A DNA stretch of 64,000 bases. Source: Eopsaltria australis (taxonomy: Eukaryota > Chordata > Aves > Passeriformes > Petroicidae). This document shows, in pieces, positions 19,275-31,383 of the stretch. The first letter of the stretch is position 1. Each line of letters opens with the position of its first letter. Position numbers and translations under genes: made by a program. Under the pieces are notes generated by a model. That model saw only the letters and a list, made by a program, of their open reading frames with translations, searched no databases and was not told the DNA's origin. The stretch is from positions 1 through 64,000 of the forward strand of contig JAVTVJ010000559.1 in NCBI GenBank assembly GCA_034509425.1, given 5' to 3'.

Positions 19275-20608
19275 CCCACTCCTTCACGCCACTCCGAGTT
19301 TTTTGCTACATTGTAACTGGGCTCCCTCTGCACGCCGGGACCTCTTGCCGTCCCAGCTCGCTGTGTCCGGGGATCCTGCTGAGGCACTGACACCAGCCGC
19401 CCCCCGAGGGTTTGTGAAACAAAGGCTCTCCTCCATCCCTCCCTGCCTCGGACAGCCGCTATTGCCGTGTGCTACCTAAGCTCACACTGGAGCGCCCCCT
19501 GCAGCCACCGGGGAATCATCACACCCAGAGCGCCCTCTGCAGCCACCGGGGAATCATCACACCCAGAGCACCCTCTGCAGCCACTGGGAATCATCACACC
19601 CAGAGCGCCCCCTGCAGGCTGTGACTGGAACTGCACCAAAGAGGAAAGGTGCCTGAGGCCGAGCAGGCTGCCACTGGGTTTCTGGTTCTGTTTGTTGGTT
19701 AACACCATAGCTGTTGTTATTTGTTAGCTTTGTTTTAGATATTAGTAAAGAACTGTCATTCCTATTCCCATATCTTTGCCTGAGAGCCCCTTGATTTCAA
19801 ATTTATAATAATTCGGAGGGAGAGGGGTTAGAGTTTCCCATTCCAAGGGAGGCTCCTGCCTTCCTTAGCAGACACCTGTCTTTCAAACCAAGACACTCGT
19901 GTAGAAAAAGCTACAAAAGGTGGAATTTTTTTCATTAGTCTTTTAAAAAGTATCATTCAGTGACACAAAATGTGACATTGACAAGCATTGTAGAAACATA
20001 ATAAACAAATGAAAAACTTAATTAGCATTTAAATTAACATTATGGTCGCAAGTGAAACTGAAAATAGGAAAATAAACATTCAAAAAGGAGCATTAAGAAA
20101 AATAGCAGCCTAAGTGTACACTGGATGTGCATCCTGTGAACCAGGACTGTGACATTTTAAAGGGGTGTAAGAAATAGAGAGCAAGCACAATGCCTCAGTG
20201 TCCTTTTTTTTGGCTGGAATAGAATTAATTTTCTTCTTAATATATGGCACCGTGCTGTTTTATATTCTGTATGAGAATAATGCTGGTAACACACTGATAT
20301 TTTGGTTGTTGATAAATTGTGATTACCCAAGTCAAGGACTTTTCAGTTTCCCATGCTCTGCCAGCAAGGAGGTGCACAAGAAGCTAGGAAGGAACATAAC
20401 CAGGTGTGGTAGTTTAAAACCAGCCAGCTACTTCACTCCAAACAAACTGGTCCGTTCCCCCCACCCCCTCCGGAGAGAGAGGGACAAAGGCAAAGACTAT
20501 GGGTTGAGATAATTTACTGAAAACAAACAGTAGTGGAATAGGAAATGCAGAATAACAGAAACAATATTATTTAAAAAAGTATACAAAAGAGAGGGTGATT
20601 TACACACT

Positions 20609-20959
20609 TGATGTACGAATGCAAGACACAAGCTGAGACCAAAATGAATCTGTTTATTGCAGAGTTAAGAAAGTACTATACACTTAGTGTGAGAATCTCT
20701 GTTCAGTCCTTCACATGCAACCTGTTTGCAGGCCTGTAATAAATCCGTAAACCTGACAGTTTGTTAGTTTTCACAAGGTTTGCAGGCTTTGAAGAAACAG
20801 TACACCTTTCCTGTTCTTAGGCAGTGTGTAATCTAAGTTCTCCCGTGCTTCCCAGGAATTTTCTGCAGTGTCAGGCTTGCTTTTTTCTCACAACACACCA
20901 AAGGTGTGCACCACCTTTACTAAGTTCTGCGTGACCACTGAGACAAAGACAAGATGGCA
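20609..20959 (-). mobile_element. Probable small solo LTR (351 bp)
   Basis: On the minus strand it starts TGCCATCTTGTC, has AATAAA about 50 bp from its end and finishes TACATCA. Flanks cacact and gacact (20603-20608, 20960-20965) give a 6-bp duplication with one mismatch, as for alpha/beta-type elements. Confidence 0.55.
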
Positions 20960-20967
20960 GACACTCT

Positions 20968-23900
20968 TGTTATAGGGTAATTGCTGTTAAAAATTTCTGG
21001 TGTAGGAAGAGGAGGTGGAGTCGGAAATGAGGTAGCCAGCATAAACTCCGCCTCCCTAAAAAAACTCATAAAACCAGAAGAACACCTGAAGAGGCTCTCT
21101 TTTAGGCTTCCGGCTCCCAGAAGAAAGATGCCGCTCTCCTCCCCTCCGCACCAACTGGGTAAGGTCTCTCCCAGACCACATGGTCTGGGGCTGCCAACCC
21201 ACATGGTGTGGGGGGAGGGGGAGGAGATAGAGAGAGAACTCAAGTTGCTTCGTCTTGCTGTCTTTGGCTAAAGAACTTGGCCAGCTCTGTTTGCCTAGCC
21301 TGGGCCAGGCCGGTTTTCTCCCTCTCCACGGCACGGCCCAGTGGGAAGAGGGTTTGGGGGCGGGCCCCGTGGACCTCGGGAGCGCCCCGCCCGGTTAGCT
21401 CTGCAGTAAACTCAGCACGGGAGAGAGAGAGGGAGCTCAGACTGGGCCCCTCCCATAGCTCGGGTGCGGCTCCGTTTACTCCTTACAACTCTGCACGGGA
21501 GGGAGAGGGGACTGAGGCTGAGCCCCTCCTGCAGCTCAGGTGCAGCTCCCGCCGGGCAGCCCCCATGCACACTCCGGCACGGAAGGGGGCTTGAACCAGC
21601 CCTCCTGAAGCATGGACACGGTCCCGCCGAACCCCTACGATTCAAACGTGGCTTGGATGGGAAGCGGCATGGATGAGCTCTTTTCCTTCAGTTCGGGCAC
21701 AGACTTAACAACACAAACCACGCAGGCAAAAGCCACGTGACCATTGCCCAGCCGAAAGACAAATTAACTGTTCCTTTTCTAATATCAAAATGAGACTTTG
21801 AGAGCATTCATTTCTCCCTCCCACACAGAAAGAGTACAAGAATGAAGGCACCTACAAAAGGTACAACATAGATACTTTAAGTTAATAAATATAACTAAGC
21901 TTATTTTCAAAGAAAGAAGAGATGAGGAGTGCTTTAATGTTGAAAGTTCTTTTGTAAAAACATGTTGATAAAGTTAGCTGTAATATACCCTGTAATATAT
22001 GAATAATGGTCTAAAAGAGGTGAGAAAAAGAGAATGTAATGTTCTAAGTTATAAGCAGTAGACTGAGACTTTTGTGTTGTAGTGGTTTCAGTTCGCCTAT
22101 TCAGGTTTGTGGCCAAATGCCAGTACACTTACTTAAATCCACTTGATTGCTTGTTGTGAGACAAGGATTAGGAGTAGGCAAAGCAGGCTCAAACTTTATA
22201 CAGTACAAAGAAGTTTTATTAATATATCTAAGACAAAGGGAAAAAAGAAAAAAAAATTCAAGAAAAAAACTAGAACAAACTCTTCAGACCACCCCTCCTT
22301 CCCCACCTCTCCATTTCATTCTCCCTGACAACATACAAAAGACAACACTTTGACCTCCAGTCAGTTTACCAACTCAGAAACAGCTCTTGTTCCAGTTCAT
22401 TTAGGGAGAGAAGTTTCTTTTGCTTACACTATGGATCTTCTGTAAGAAAAATACAGTTTTTATGGGTCTTCTGCCTCACCATTAACCGCCGCCCGGAGTA
22501 AAGTCCAGCTTAATGGTGGATCTCTCCCACACCAGTAGCCTTCCCACAGCCACTATGGTGGGTTATGAACAGTCCACAGGGTACCTGTTTTAAGGATGTC
22601 CAGTTCAATTGCAGCAACAAAGAAAATCCCTTCTTCTGTGCTCAGCAACACAGGTTCTCTTGACAACTCAGGTTCTCTAGCATTCTCCCCGGGACCAGGG
22701 CTCTGGATCACAGCCTCTCCTCTCTCTTGGTTTTAGTTTCTCATCAGGCTGTACTTTTTCAACACTTACTTGTCTGTACTTAGGTATTTCAGTTCATTGG
22801 CTGCAATAAGAACTTCACATCCCCCTTTGGACTATATCTTCATATATTACAGAGAATTTATTAGCTCAGTCCCCAACCATGGTTCTCCAAAAGAGTTTTC
22901 AGCTTCACTCTTGAAGCAACTTCCCATGCACCTCCCTCTAGGTATCAGTTCTGCTTTCCTCACTGACTGTAAAGTCTCTGTGCTGCACTATGTAGATGTC
23001 CTCACTCGTTCCTCTCTCTGCGAGGAAGGATGGATGTCTGTGAGTTTAGTCCAGGCATGGAGAGAGTTAATCTCTGTCTCTCTCTCTCCGGCAGTGTGAG
23101 GATCACGTGCTCTTTGCCGGGCTGCTTGAACAGGTCCGAGCTGAATGCCAGACGCTCTCAGAGTCTCTGCTTGGCTCGGCCAAGCTGGCTCGGCCTGCTG
23201 GGGCCATCTAGGCCTGGGGTGACAGGGCAGGGCCTGGCCCGAGCTGGATGGAGTCTGGCCTGGTCCTTGCCTGGCCCGGAGCAGGGGCCTGGCTCTCCCT
23301 CTTGTGTAGCTGGCACACCGGCTGAGCTGTATCTTCTGAAGATTCCAGCCGTTTCTCCCCCATGCCTGCTCGGCTGCAGCGGCACGGCTGCCGTAAAACC
23401 TCCCTTCCCCCCCCCATCCCTCCTTCGGAAGGAGGTAGGGGGGGGCCTTACCAGTGAGAGAAGCAGGAGCTGCTCCTCTCTACACCGCAGCAGCAGGTCC
23501 AAAGAGAAAGAGCGTCAGAGAGTCTCTGCTTATATATGGTTTTTTCCTTGAAGGCGGACCAACTTTTTTAATTGGTTTACCTACCTATCAATTCTTAAAA
23601 CTACCTGATTATTGGCTCTCTCTCTCGCAGGAAGGAAGTTGTATTCTTTCCTGCATTCTTGCAGCACAGATCACTTCCTAGATTTTGACCCCTCTGGCCT
23701 AAACCAGGACATGTGTATTAAAATTTTTTTTTCTTTCCTCGCCCCAGGAAAACAGTAGAAGAAGACTTGTGTTGCTACTGATAAAGGGGATGTCGTTGTC
23801 GCTGTAATAGAAACATTTGCTCTCAAAAAGAACACCTCAATGACCATCATATGTCCATTGGTGTGGCCCTGGGAAAGCTACTGAAATGGGAAGGGGTCTG

Positions 23901-24331
23901 GAAAAGCAAATGCCTCCCATCAAAGAGAGAATTGCTTACTAGAAAGCTAATAACCATAGAAACTGTGTTCCCTATGGGAGTCAACATGATAAAACAAAAG
24001 AAAGCTTCTCTCTCTACATAAATTAAGAAAACTGTGAAGTTCCAGAGGTGGTGGATTAACTATAAGTTGAAGTGTTACCTTTTGTATGGTCAGCAAGAAA
24101 GAAAATAGGAAAGGTGGGGAGGGGAAAAGAGTGTTCTAAGGGGTTTGGTATTGGTGCCTGATTATTATTCCTATTTTAAGGCTGTTAATAAAATTCCTTT
24201 TTGTATTCCTTAAAGTATAAGCCTGCTTTTGCCTACTATTAATCCTTATCTCACAACAAAATCAAATAATCTTGACTACAAAAATTAATGTTCATACCTA
24301 ATTTTGATTCCCAAACCTCTAAACCGCAACA
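20968..24331 (+). mobile_element. Family-V solo LTR, split by a family-A solo LTR
   Basis: It starts TGTTATAGGG and ends AAACCGCAACA, flanked by actct and agtct (one mismatch). It aligns with the copy at 58001-59657 along its length once 22078-23711 is removed. Near its 3' end (24285-24311) lies a decayed copy of the tRNA-Val primer-site fossil that is clear in the other copy. Confidence 0.78.
22078..23711 (-). mobile_element. Family-A solo LTR (1634 bp)
   Basis: Plus-strand ends TGTAGTGGTTTCAG and CTAAACCAGGACA, with a perfect duplication, tgtgt (22073-22077, 23712-23716). Its length matches the two LTRs at 15709-19274. It serves as an outgroup for the edited 5' LTR there. Confidence 0.9.
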
Positions 24332-25252
24332 AGTCTCCACAGCTTGCATACCCTGTCCCCAAGCCCAAGTCAATGAAAAGCAATAACAAACAGATCCCCC
24401 AAAAAGCCAGATCATCCGGGTTGTGCCACCTGCTCCCAGAATTCTGGGCTCAGCGGTGGTTGGCAGTATTCGGCTCGACTCAGCTCTGATCAGGCTCAGT
24501 TCGGGCTTGTCTCCTTTCAGGTCCACTTGGCTCCACTCGGGCTCTGCTACTTTCGACCTGGTTCACCTGCTGCTCCATTCCCTGCAGCTGCTTCTGTCAC
24601 CGGCACCACAGTGCACATACTCTGCCAGGCTCAGCTGTGTTCACCACTAGGAGTTGAGTTCTTCCTGAGGGATGGGACGGGATGGTCAGCAGCAAGAGAG
24701 GGACAAAGTCTGCAGCCCTGATCACTGACAACTTCCCCAAGTAAGAAACAGAAGAAAATGGCCCACTTCCAGTGTACATTCACCTTATTTTCTTCCCCCA
24801 AAACCACGCCCCCCAGCGATGAGTGGATGGTACAAAAAGGCAATGTAGCCATGCCCCCATGGCTCTAGGCTCCACCTCCCTGCAAGCAAACCTAGGACAC
24901 CAGGAGCTGCCAACCCAAACTAGCCAAAGGGATATTCCACACCATAGAATACCATGCTCAGTATAAAAACTGGGAGGAGTTGGCTTGGGGCTGCTGATTG
25001 CTGCTTAGGAACAGGCTGGGTATTGGTCAGCTGGTTGTGAGCAATTATATTGTATATCACTTGTTTCTCTTGGGTTTTATTTCTCTCTTTCTCTTACTTT
25101 CATTACAATTACTAGCAGCAGTAGTAGTGTATTTTATTTTGTTTCAATTATTAAACTTCTCTTTCTGATCCTTCTGCCCACTTGGGGGAGGGAGAGGGAG
25201 TCAGAAAGTGGCTGTGTAGTGCTTAGTTGCTGACTGGGATTAAACCACAACA

Positions 25253-25683
25253 TGCAGTTATAAGGCACAGATATTATACCAAAAAAAGGCTATTGGCGCT
25301 GTATGAAAATATTTCCCTAAATTGAGGAACTGTAGGAAAGATACGAATTATAAATTTACATAGGCAACAAAATATGAAGAGATTGCAAACCTACACTTGA
25401 CATGAGAATTATGCTCACATTTTATTCACCCCCTGCAGTTGATTTTAACTAAATATTAGCTTAATTTATTCACTAATTATTACTGATTTTGATCTGTTAC
25501 ATGCCCAATCTTTACTAATTAGCAAGAATTGGGATTTAAAATTTAGAATTCAAATGGATAATTATATGTCTGTTGCTGCACAGAATCAATGAGAGGAGAG
25601 TTCCTCTGTCATGATGATTGAGATCTTAAAATTTGGATATACTTATTCAAGTGCACAGAAACATATACAAACATGACAAATAT
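25253..25683. other. AT-rich segment with no recognised feature
   Basis: No coding frame or repeat recognised. It ends at the gtttc duplication of the next element. Confidence 0.55.
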
Positions 25684-26265
25684 GTTTCTGTCTTAGGTTA
25701 CAATGTAAGATGTAACCAAAAGTATGTATTCTATTACAATCTGTTAAAACCAAGTGGGGCAGTGTTCTTTATCTATTCCATGACCCATCCTCCCTTCAGG
25801 GGGATATCTTCTGTTAATGGACCATCGAGTCTTACTGCATGACTCATAAAATTACATCATCCCATTGTGAGATGTTCCACCCAGGGGGAGGAGCCAAGCA
25901 TTCCTACCTGGATATAATCTGATATTTGGAACACGACAAGCAGCCTTTTTCCACTGGATTCCCAGAGGAAGACCAGATGCTTCGACACCACCACTGGACC
26001 TTCAGAGGAGAACCACACCCTTCTACAGAATCACTGCTTCAACAGAACCACATCTGTGGAGAATAACTATCTCTGGCTGCACCAACATAAAGTATAAGTG
26101 AGCAATCCAGGCCCCTTAAATGAGAGCTAGGCCTCTGCTCAAGGTTACTCGTAAGACAGCTGTGGGAAAGGGAGACATGAAAGCCAAAAAAGGGCTGCAG
26201 GTGTCTAAAGATTAACTTGGCAGAAGAAACTGTTATTGCAGCCTTCTGATACTAACTTAGTACTG

Positions 26266-26629
26266 TGTCGGCGAGAGGAGCAAGACGACGATCCAATGTG
26301 GTTCATAAATCAAGCTCGTTTATTGTCAGACAGTGCACATACTTATACTACCTTACGTGCTCAAAATATTATTCACTTACAGAAGTTTCACACGGGATTT
26401 TTCTCTAATCTAATTAAAACACAGACTGGTCTCAGAAGGCAATAACATCAACAGTTTCTTCTGCCAAGCTAATCTCTAGACACCTGCACTTTGTTTACAG
26501 CTCTCATGTCTCCCTTTCCACAGTTGTTTTGAGAACAGCCTTGAGCAGAGGCCTAACACTTATCTATGGAGTCTGGGTTGCTCACTTATACCTTATGTCT
26601 GTGCAGCCAGAAATGGCCATTTCCCAACA
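26266..26629 (-). repeat. 3' LTR of the alpharetrovirus-like provirus
   Basis: Plus-strand ends TGTCGGCGAGAGG and ATTTCCCAACA. On the minus strand it has GACAATAAACG as the poly(A) hexamer. The purine tract lies against it at 26630-26648. Confidence 0.9.
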
Positions 26630-26699
26630 TATCCCCCTTCTTTTCTTTGAGCAATCCAGACCATGTTTACATTTTTCTATTGTTTATCAAATACTTAAC

Positions 26700-26960
26700 A
26701 TTATAAACTAATTGACACTTGAACTTAACAGAAATGAAACTTAACAGCACTTAACTTTAACAGTCCTTAACACTTACTTACAATCACTTAAACTTAACTT
26801 TACTTGAACTTAACACTTATATTTAACAGAACTTAAATTTAACAGAACTTAACCTTAATAGAGCTTAACAGAATTTAAAATCAATAAACTTTAACCTAAC
26901 ATCACTTAAATTTAGCAACACTTAAACTTAACTGAACTTATGGCACTTTTACTCTTATGA
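26700..26960. repeat. Degenerate short tandem array, AACTTAACAG-like
   Basis: About 250 bp made of loosely repeated AACTTAACAG / CACTTAAACTTAA units in the 3' untranslated part of the provirus. Similar units recur around 29160-29300. Confidence 0.75.
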
Positions 26961-27093
26961 TTGTAATAACTATTAAAACTATTAATCTTATCTTAATAAA
27001 CTTCATTCATCATCTATTTTTAAAACTTATATCAGTCAATCAATTTCTTAAAGGCAATGTTACTCTTATTATCTACTTTAGTCTTTTTCCCAG

Positions 27094-28191
27094 TTAAACT
27101 GGGTCTTCTTTGCACAAGCCCTCTAGCGACCCATGGCCCTGATCATGGAGCCATTCTTCAACAATTCCTCCTTGTTCCTCTTTGGCAAGCAAAACATTGT
27201 GGGTCACTTTGGTTACTTGTTTCATTAAACAGCTATACACAATCTTAACAATTATTATAAACACAATAACAACAACACACAATCGAAGGCCTTCAAATAA
27301 CAAGGTTTGGATCCAACCGGTGATGCCCAATGAGGACAACCATTTAGCTATTCCTAAGTCATTGCTCACTTGCAATTGCTGGGTGAGCTGAGTCAAAGTT
27401 TTTAACTGTGCATGTATTGAATTAGAATGATCAGAGAGATTCATGCAACACATTCCCTCAAATTCTTCACACCCATGTCCTTGTGCCAACAATAAAAAGT
27501 CTATTGCAGCTCTATTTTGCAACGTGGCGTGTCTCACCGAATCCACATCAAGCAACAAGTCTGAAATTGCTTTAGATGTAGCGTTTGTTTGTTTGGAGAG
27601 CCAACAACCTAGTTTGTTCAATTGGGCCAAGGCCCCAGCCGAGGCCACTCCTGGAGCAAGGAAGGAGGCTGCAATAATAGCAGCAGGCGACCAAAACTCG
27701 ACATTAGATTTACAATCAGAAGCAAAGCCGTGTACAAAGCGTTTCAAGCGCCTGAGATGGTGCTGTCGAAGCTTATTAAGAATCCTCGAGGTGTTGGGGG
27801 TCAGCAATGTCAACCTTCCAAGAGAACAGGGTCCCCCTTTCATTTTGGAGGGGATACCTGGCCAGGCTCGATCTCCACAAATGAAAAACATGCCACTAGG
27901 TAATTTCAAGGGTTGATTAGTAGAATGGGAAATGTTGGGGGAGGTATAATTGCACCATACACGAGTGTCTCCATACACTGAAAGGCTAGAGTTCACATGG
28001 GCCCAAGCCCCGGGGACCCACACCAAGCCCAACCCTGGGCCATGGCGGCTACAGCCGGGGCAGGCCCCCACAACGCCTTTTGCTTCCTGCATTGTTATCT
28101 TAAACTGGTGAAAAAGTCCCTTCGCATTTTGGTGAAAGGTACCATGAGCTTCTCCGGCCTTGCTTTCATCTGAGGGGCCTGGATTGCTCAC
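27094..28191 (-). pseudogene. env: Truncated alpharetrovirus-like env
   Basis: A 365-codon minus-strand frame. The N-terminal part is a shortened surface subunit with a few N-glycosylation sites and a CPGC motif. A basic LRRLKR site is followed by a transmembrane subunit: an internal fusion peptide region, an LQNRAAIDFLLLAQGHGC immunosuppressive-type segment, a CX6CC-type motif ending EGMCC, and a membrane anchor (VVVIVFIIIVKIVYS). This pattern matches avian leukosis-type gp37. The first codons run into a duplicated LTR-end fragment at 28192-28260, so the frame does not start at a natural signal peptide and most of the surface subunit is missing. The frame itself has no stop. Expression is unlikely without splicing to the gag start, as alpharetroviruses do. 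Confidence 0.82.
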
Positions 28192-28440
28192 TTAGAGATG
28201 GCCATTTCCCAACATATCCCCCTTCTTTTCTTTGAGCAATCCAGGCCTGGTTTACACCTTTTTTTCTTCTACTGTATTCATCAAATACTTAACTACACAT
28301 GGCAATAATACACTTATGATTATAATAATTACTAAAACTATCAATTCCATTTTTACAAAGTTCACTAATCAGTCTTTAAAACTTAAGCTTGTTAACCAGT
28401 CTCTTAAAGGCATACTTTAAGTGTACCATTATCTGTATCT
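28192..28440 (-). repeat. Internal duplication of LTR end, purine tract and 3' region
   Basis: The block ATGGCCATTTCCCAACA followed by TATCCCCCTTCTTTTCTTTG occurs at the true 3' LTR boundary (26613-26648) and again at 28198-28236. Similarity then continues about 200 bp. A partial LTR plus 3' untranslated region is thus duplicated upstream of env. Confidence 0.75.
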
Positions 28441-31383
28441 TTTTCGTGATTTAACACACATACTTGCAACCTTACAATTCCCCTTTCTGTTTTAATCAGT
28501 ATGAGTTTGTTTATGGCATTACCAGCCATTTGTCATAGGTAGCGCAGTAAGAAACATACATAACTAGACATAAGAATACTTCTAATACTATGTGCTAAAC
28601 ATTCTAAGGTGAATCTTGTGATTTTTTCATTACCCAATAGTTCAGCAAATTAGCTTCAATTGCTTTGTCTCTGAAGGCTGTTAATCAGGGTAATACCTTA
28701 CTGAAGTCTAGAATACTATGCTAACATCCAGGGTCTGCAACAGCTGCCTTGTTTCAGTGAAGACATGGAAAGCCCTTCCGGATAGGGTCTCCAGGTCCAC
28801 CCCAAAAAGGATACAGCTGATATAAATTCCAATTATTAAGTCAAACCCGACTTAAATACGATTTGGATGCAGAAACACCTGGATCCATTGGTAGATGTCC
28901 GACCAGGGAGAGTCAAGGCTTGGCCAGGGCCAGGGCTCTAACTGGAGGGATTTCCCTAGCACAGATCTTATGAGAAAACTGTTAGAAACAACAACTAAGA
29001 AGGTTACTTAAATCTGAGCAAATAATAGAGACAGTTACACAAACATAACACAGGTTGTGCAGACTGTAAAATAACAGACTTTGCCAAACACTTTTGACTA
29101 AAAAGACCATGGTACCATAAACATGATAATTAAAAGACTGCATATGCATGAGTTTACGTACGTAATCTTAACAGAACTTAATCCTTGCTATAACACACAT
29201 AGCTATGTATAGTTGTAGTTAACTCTTATAAAATCTAGTTGTAATACTTAACTGTAACAGAACTTAAGAAACCTAATAGCATTTAAACTTTAACAATATA
29301 TTTATAAGTACTAATACATCAGGGGTGATCGCTTGGGATATGTTTGAAAACAGTGTTGCAAGCTGCAAGCACACAGATCCATCCTTTCTTTGCTCCATCT
29401 TCTCCGAGATCACTGTACTTCCAAATTCAGCTGTAGGTATAAAACTCAAACACTCATTGAAACAAAGTAAAACAGGAAAAACAGTAAGAACAGATTACAA
29501 TTCCAGTCATTCATTTCTGTCTAGCAAGACAATTCCCATCATTAATTAACAAACAATACAAAGGTATACATTTCCTGACAAATTCTGCTACTAAGGCTTA
29601 CCACTCTAAAACATGCAGGATTTTGCAGAATGAAAAAAATCAAGACAGAAATATTTGAAATCTTATTCTAATACTATCACTATAAGAAACAAACTGCTCA
29701 GTTTTGCTCCAACAAGCAATCTTCTTGTCTTACTTTTTTTTTTTTTTTGATAAAAGATACACTACTTAACTTTAACTTTCAAGAGTCTTTCAAGGAAAAT
29801 CTAACTTAAACATTTCTTAATATGTAGTCTACAAGTTTGCACATGTTATTTATTCAAATGTTTCTTCTAGCTTATTAATCAGTTTACATTTCGCCCAAAC
29901 TTCCTTATTCTGCTCAGCCTCGGCTGCGCTTTGGCACCGGCCTGTTAGGTGTACAATTCTGCTGCGTCCCCTCTGGATCAGTTCTGCCACGTTTTCAATC
30001 CTTTGTTTTTGCTGAATTGTTGCTATGGGCTGGATGCTTGTAAGCAGTCACTCCAGCACTCTCACTCTCTCCGTCCTCCCTTTCTCCCCCTTTTTCTGTT
30101 TGCACTGACTAAGTGCAAGTCTTGTAGCAACCTAGATCTCCCAGATTTCTTCTTGTTAACACAAATTCCACCAGTAAAATCAGCAGCAAGTATACGAGAC
30201 AATATGAACAGTCTTTGATACTTGCAGAAAAACGACCTATTAAAAGTGCACCCAGGGGTTGACTCAGGAGCACCGGCGGTCGAGGGCGCAGGCGCAGAGA
30301 GTGCTGGGCCGGTACTGTTGGAGCACGGCGGGCGGCCGCGCTCTCCTTCCCGTTTTCCGGTGCCAGCAAGCGAGCTGCGCGCGGTCCCGGTGGCTAGGGA
30401 AAACTGTTGTTACTTAGTCGATGCTGGGAAAAGAGGTTCCTCGCCGCCCGCCCGGCGCACAGAAAAACCGTGGCTGGTGCCGCGCCGTGTCACCACCGCT
30501 GCCGGCTCCACAGCCTCCCACCCCCGGCGCTCTGAGATGCCGCCGGAGCCGAGGGCAGGAGCCGAGGGCAGGGACTGCCGGGCAGGAGCCGCTGCTTACT
30601 GCAGCGGCCGCGGGGAGAAATCCGAAACCGCTGCAAGGAGAAATCCGAAACTGCTGCGAGGGGGGGGGAGGGGGGGGGGGGCGGGCGGACACCTTTCCCT
30701 GGAACTCTGGAAGCAGTGTTCTAGGAGATGCATCTGCAGCTAAAGAAGAAAAAAGGAGAGAGTCCTGAAAGTTCTCAACGACTTTGAGGAGCAGTAACTT
30801 CCTCGGATTCAGATAGAGATGAATAAACAGAAAAGCGAGAAGGATTCAGTCAGCCATGATGGTCAGGAGCTGGAGGCTCTGTTCTCTGATGTCCAGCCAC
30901 TGTTCCCAGGCAGCAATTTGCTCCGTCTGGCCATCTCCCCCCAATTCTGGGGGATGTGGCATGGGGGGGCGCCGTTGGAGGCTCGCGGGTCGAGCTCTCT
31001 AACTTTTTAAACATGTAGAAATTTTTCCAGTACATCACTTTCATCACTTTTCTGTCCCTTTTTCCCTGACGGATTGTAGAAGCGAGTCCGATTGCAAAGC
31101 TGTTTTCACAGTCTCGGGGGCGGCTGTCCGGTTATCACTGAACATGTCTCACAGCGCCCTTTTTAATTGTCTCTCAGCCGGGTATTTGAAAGGCCACTCT
31201 CGCTCTCAGGGTTAATCTACAGTCTCAAGTCCATTTTAGGAGATTCCGCATAGCGGAATTATCACAGTTCAATTCTCTCACAGAGATGATAAGTTAGAAG
31301 AGGTCCTGGACTGTCAGCTGTCCTTCATCTATCTCCATCCCTTCCGTCCTCTTCCCCAGACCTGAAGCACCGAGGTTCTCTGC
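28441..31383 (-). other. Unassigned segment replacing pol
   Basis: Between gag and the duplicated 3' region. 28441-29940 is AT-rich with AACTTAACAG-like units. 30220-30750 is strongly GC- and CpG-rich, with a G run at 30661-30680. 30844-31020 includes a minus-strand stretch that reads like protein (TEQIAAWEQWLDIREQSLQL). I see no retroviral pol motif. It may be captured host DNA, or viral sequence too changed to recognise. Confidence 0.5.

Larger units (their letters stand above)
15332..19895 (+). mobile_element. Solo LTR, family B, split by a complete family-A element
   Basis: It starts TGTTGGAGTTTGG and ends CAAACCAAGACA, with a perfect 5-bp duplication, ctcgt, at 15327-15331 and 19896-19900. 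The LTR arms are 15332-15708 and 19275-19895. They align to the uninterrupted copy at 61921-62864. The middle is the family-A element at 15709-19274, which has its own duplication, cccac. Confidence 0.9.
20404..24899 (-). mobile_element. Minus-strand LTR nested in the ERVL-like LTR
   Basis: It starts TGTGGTAGTTTAAAACC and ends CAAACCTAGGACA, flanked by ccagg at 20399-20403 and 24900-24904. Its first 200 bp resemble an ERVL-like LTR read backwards (TGGGTTGAGATAATTTACTG). It is itself interrupted by the family-V LTR at 20968-24331 and probably by the small LTR at 20609-20959. Confidence 0.75.
20199..25252 (+). mobile_element. ERVL-like solo LTR, split by nested elements
   Basis: The left arm (20199-20403) starts TGTCC and reads like the 5' half of an avian ERVL LTR, with GAGAATAATGCTGGTAACAC. 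The right arm (24905-25252) resumes with CCAAACTAGCCAAAGGGATA and a CAGTATAAAA box, ending TTAAACCACAACA. The two arms join in LTR order only if 20404-24899 is removed. That segment has its own perfect ccagg duplication. I could not confirm this outer LTR's own duplication (ctcag versus tgcag). Confidence 0.8.

Noticed and set aside
30222..30743. 173-codon plus-strand ORF in the CpG-rich block
   Set aside because: GC-rich DNA has few stops by chance. No motif is visible and the provirus runs on the other strand.
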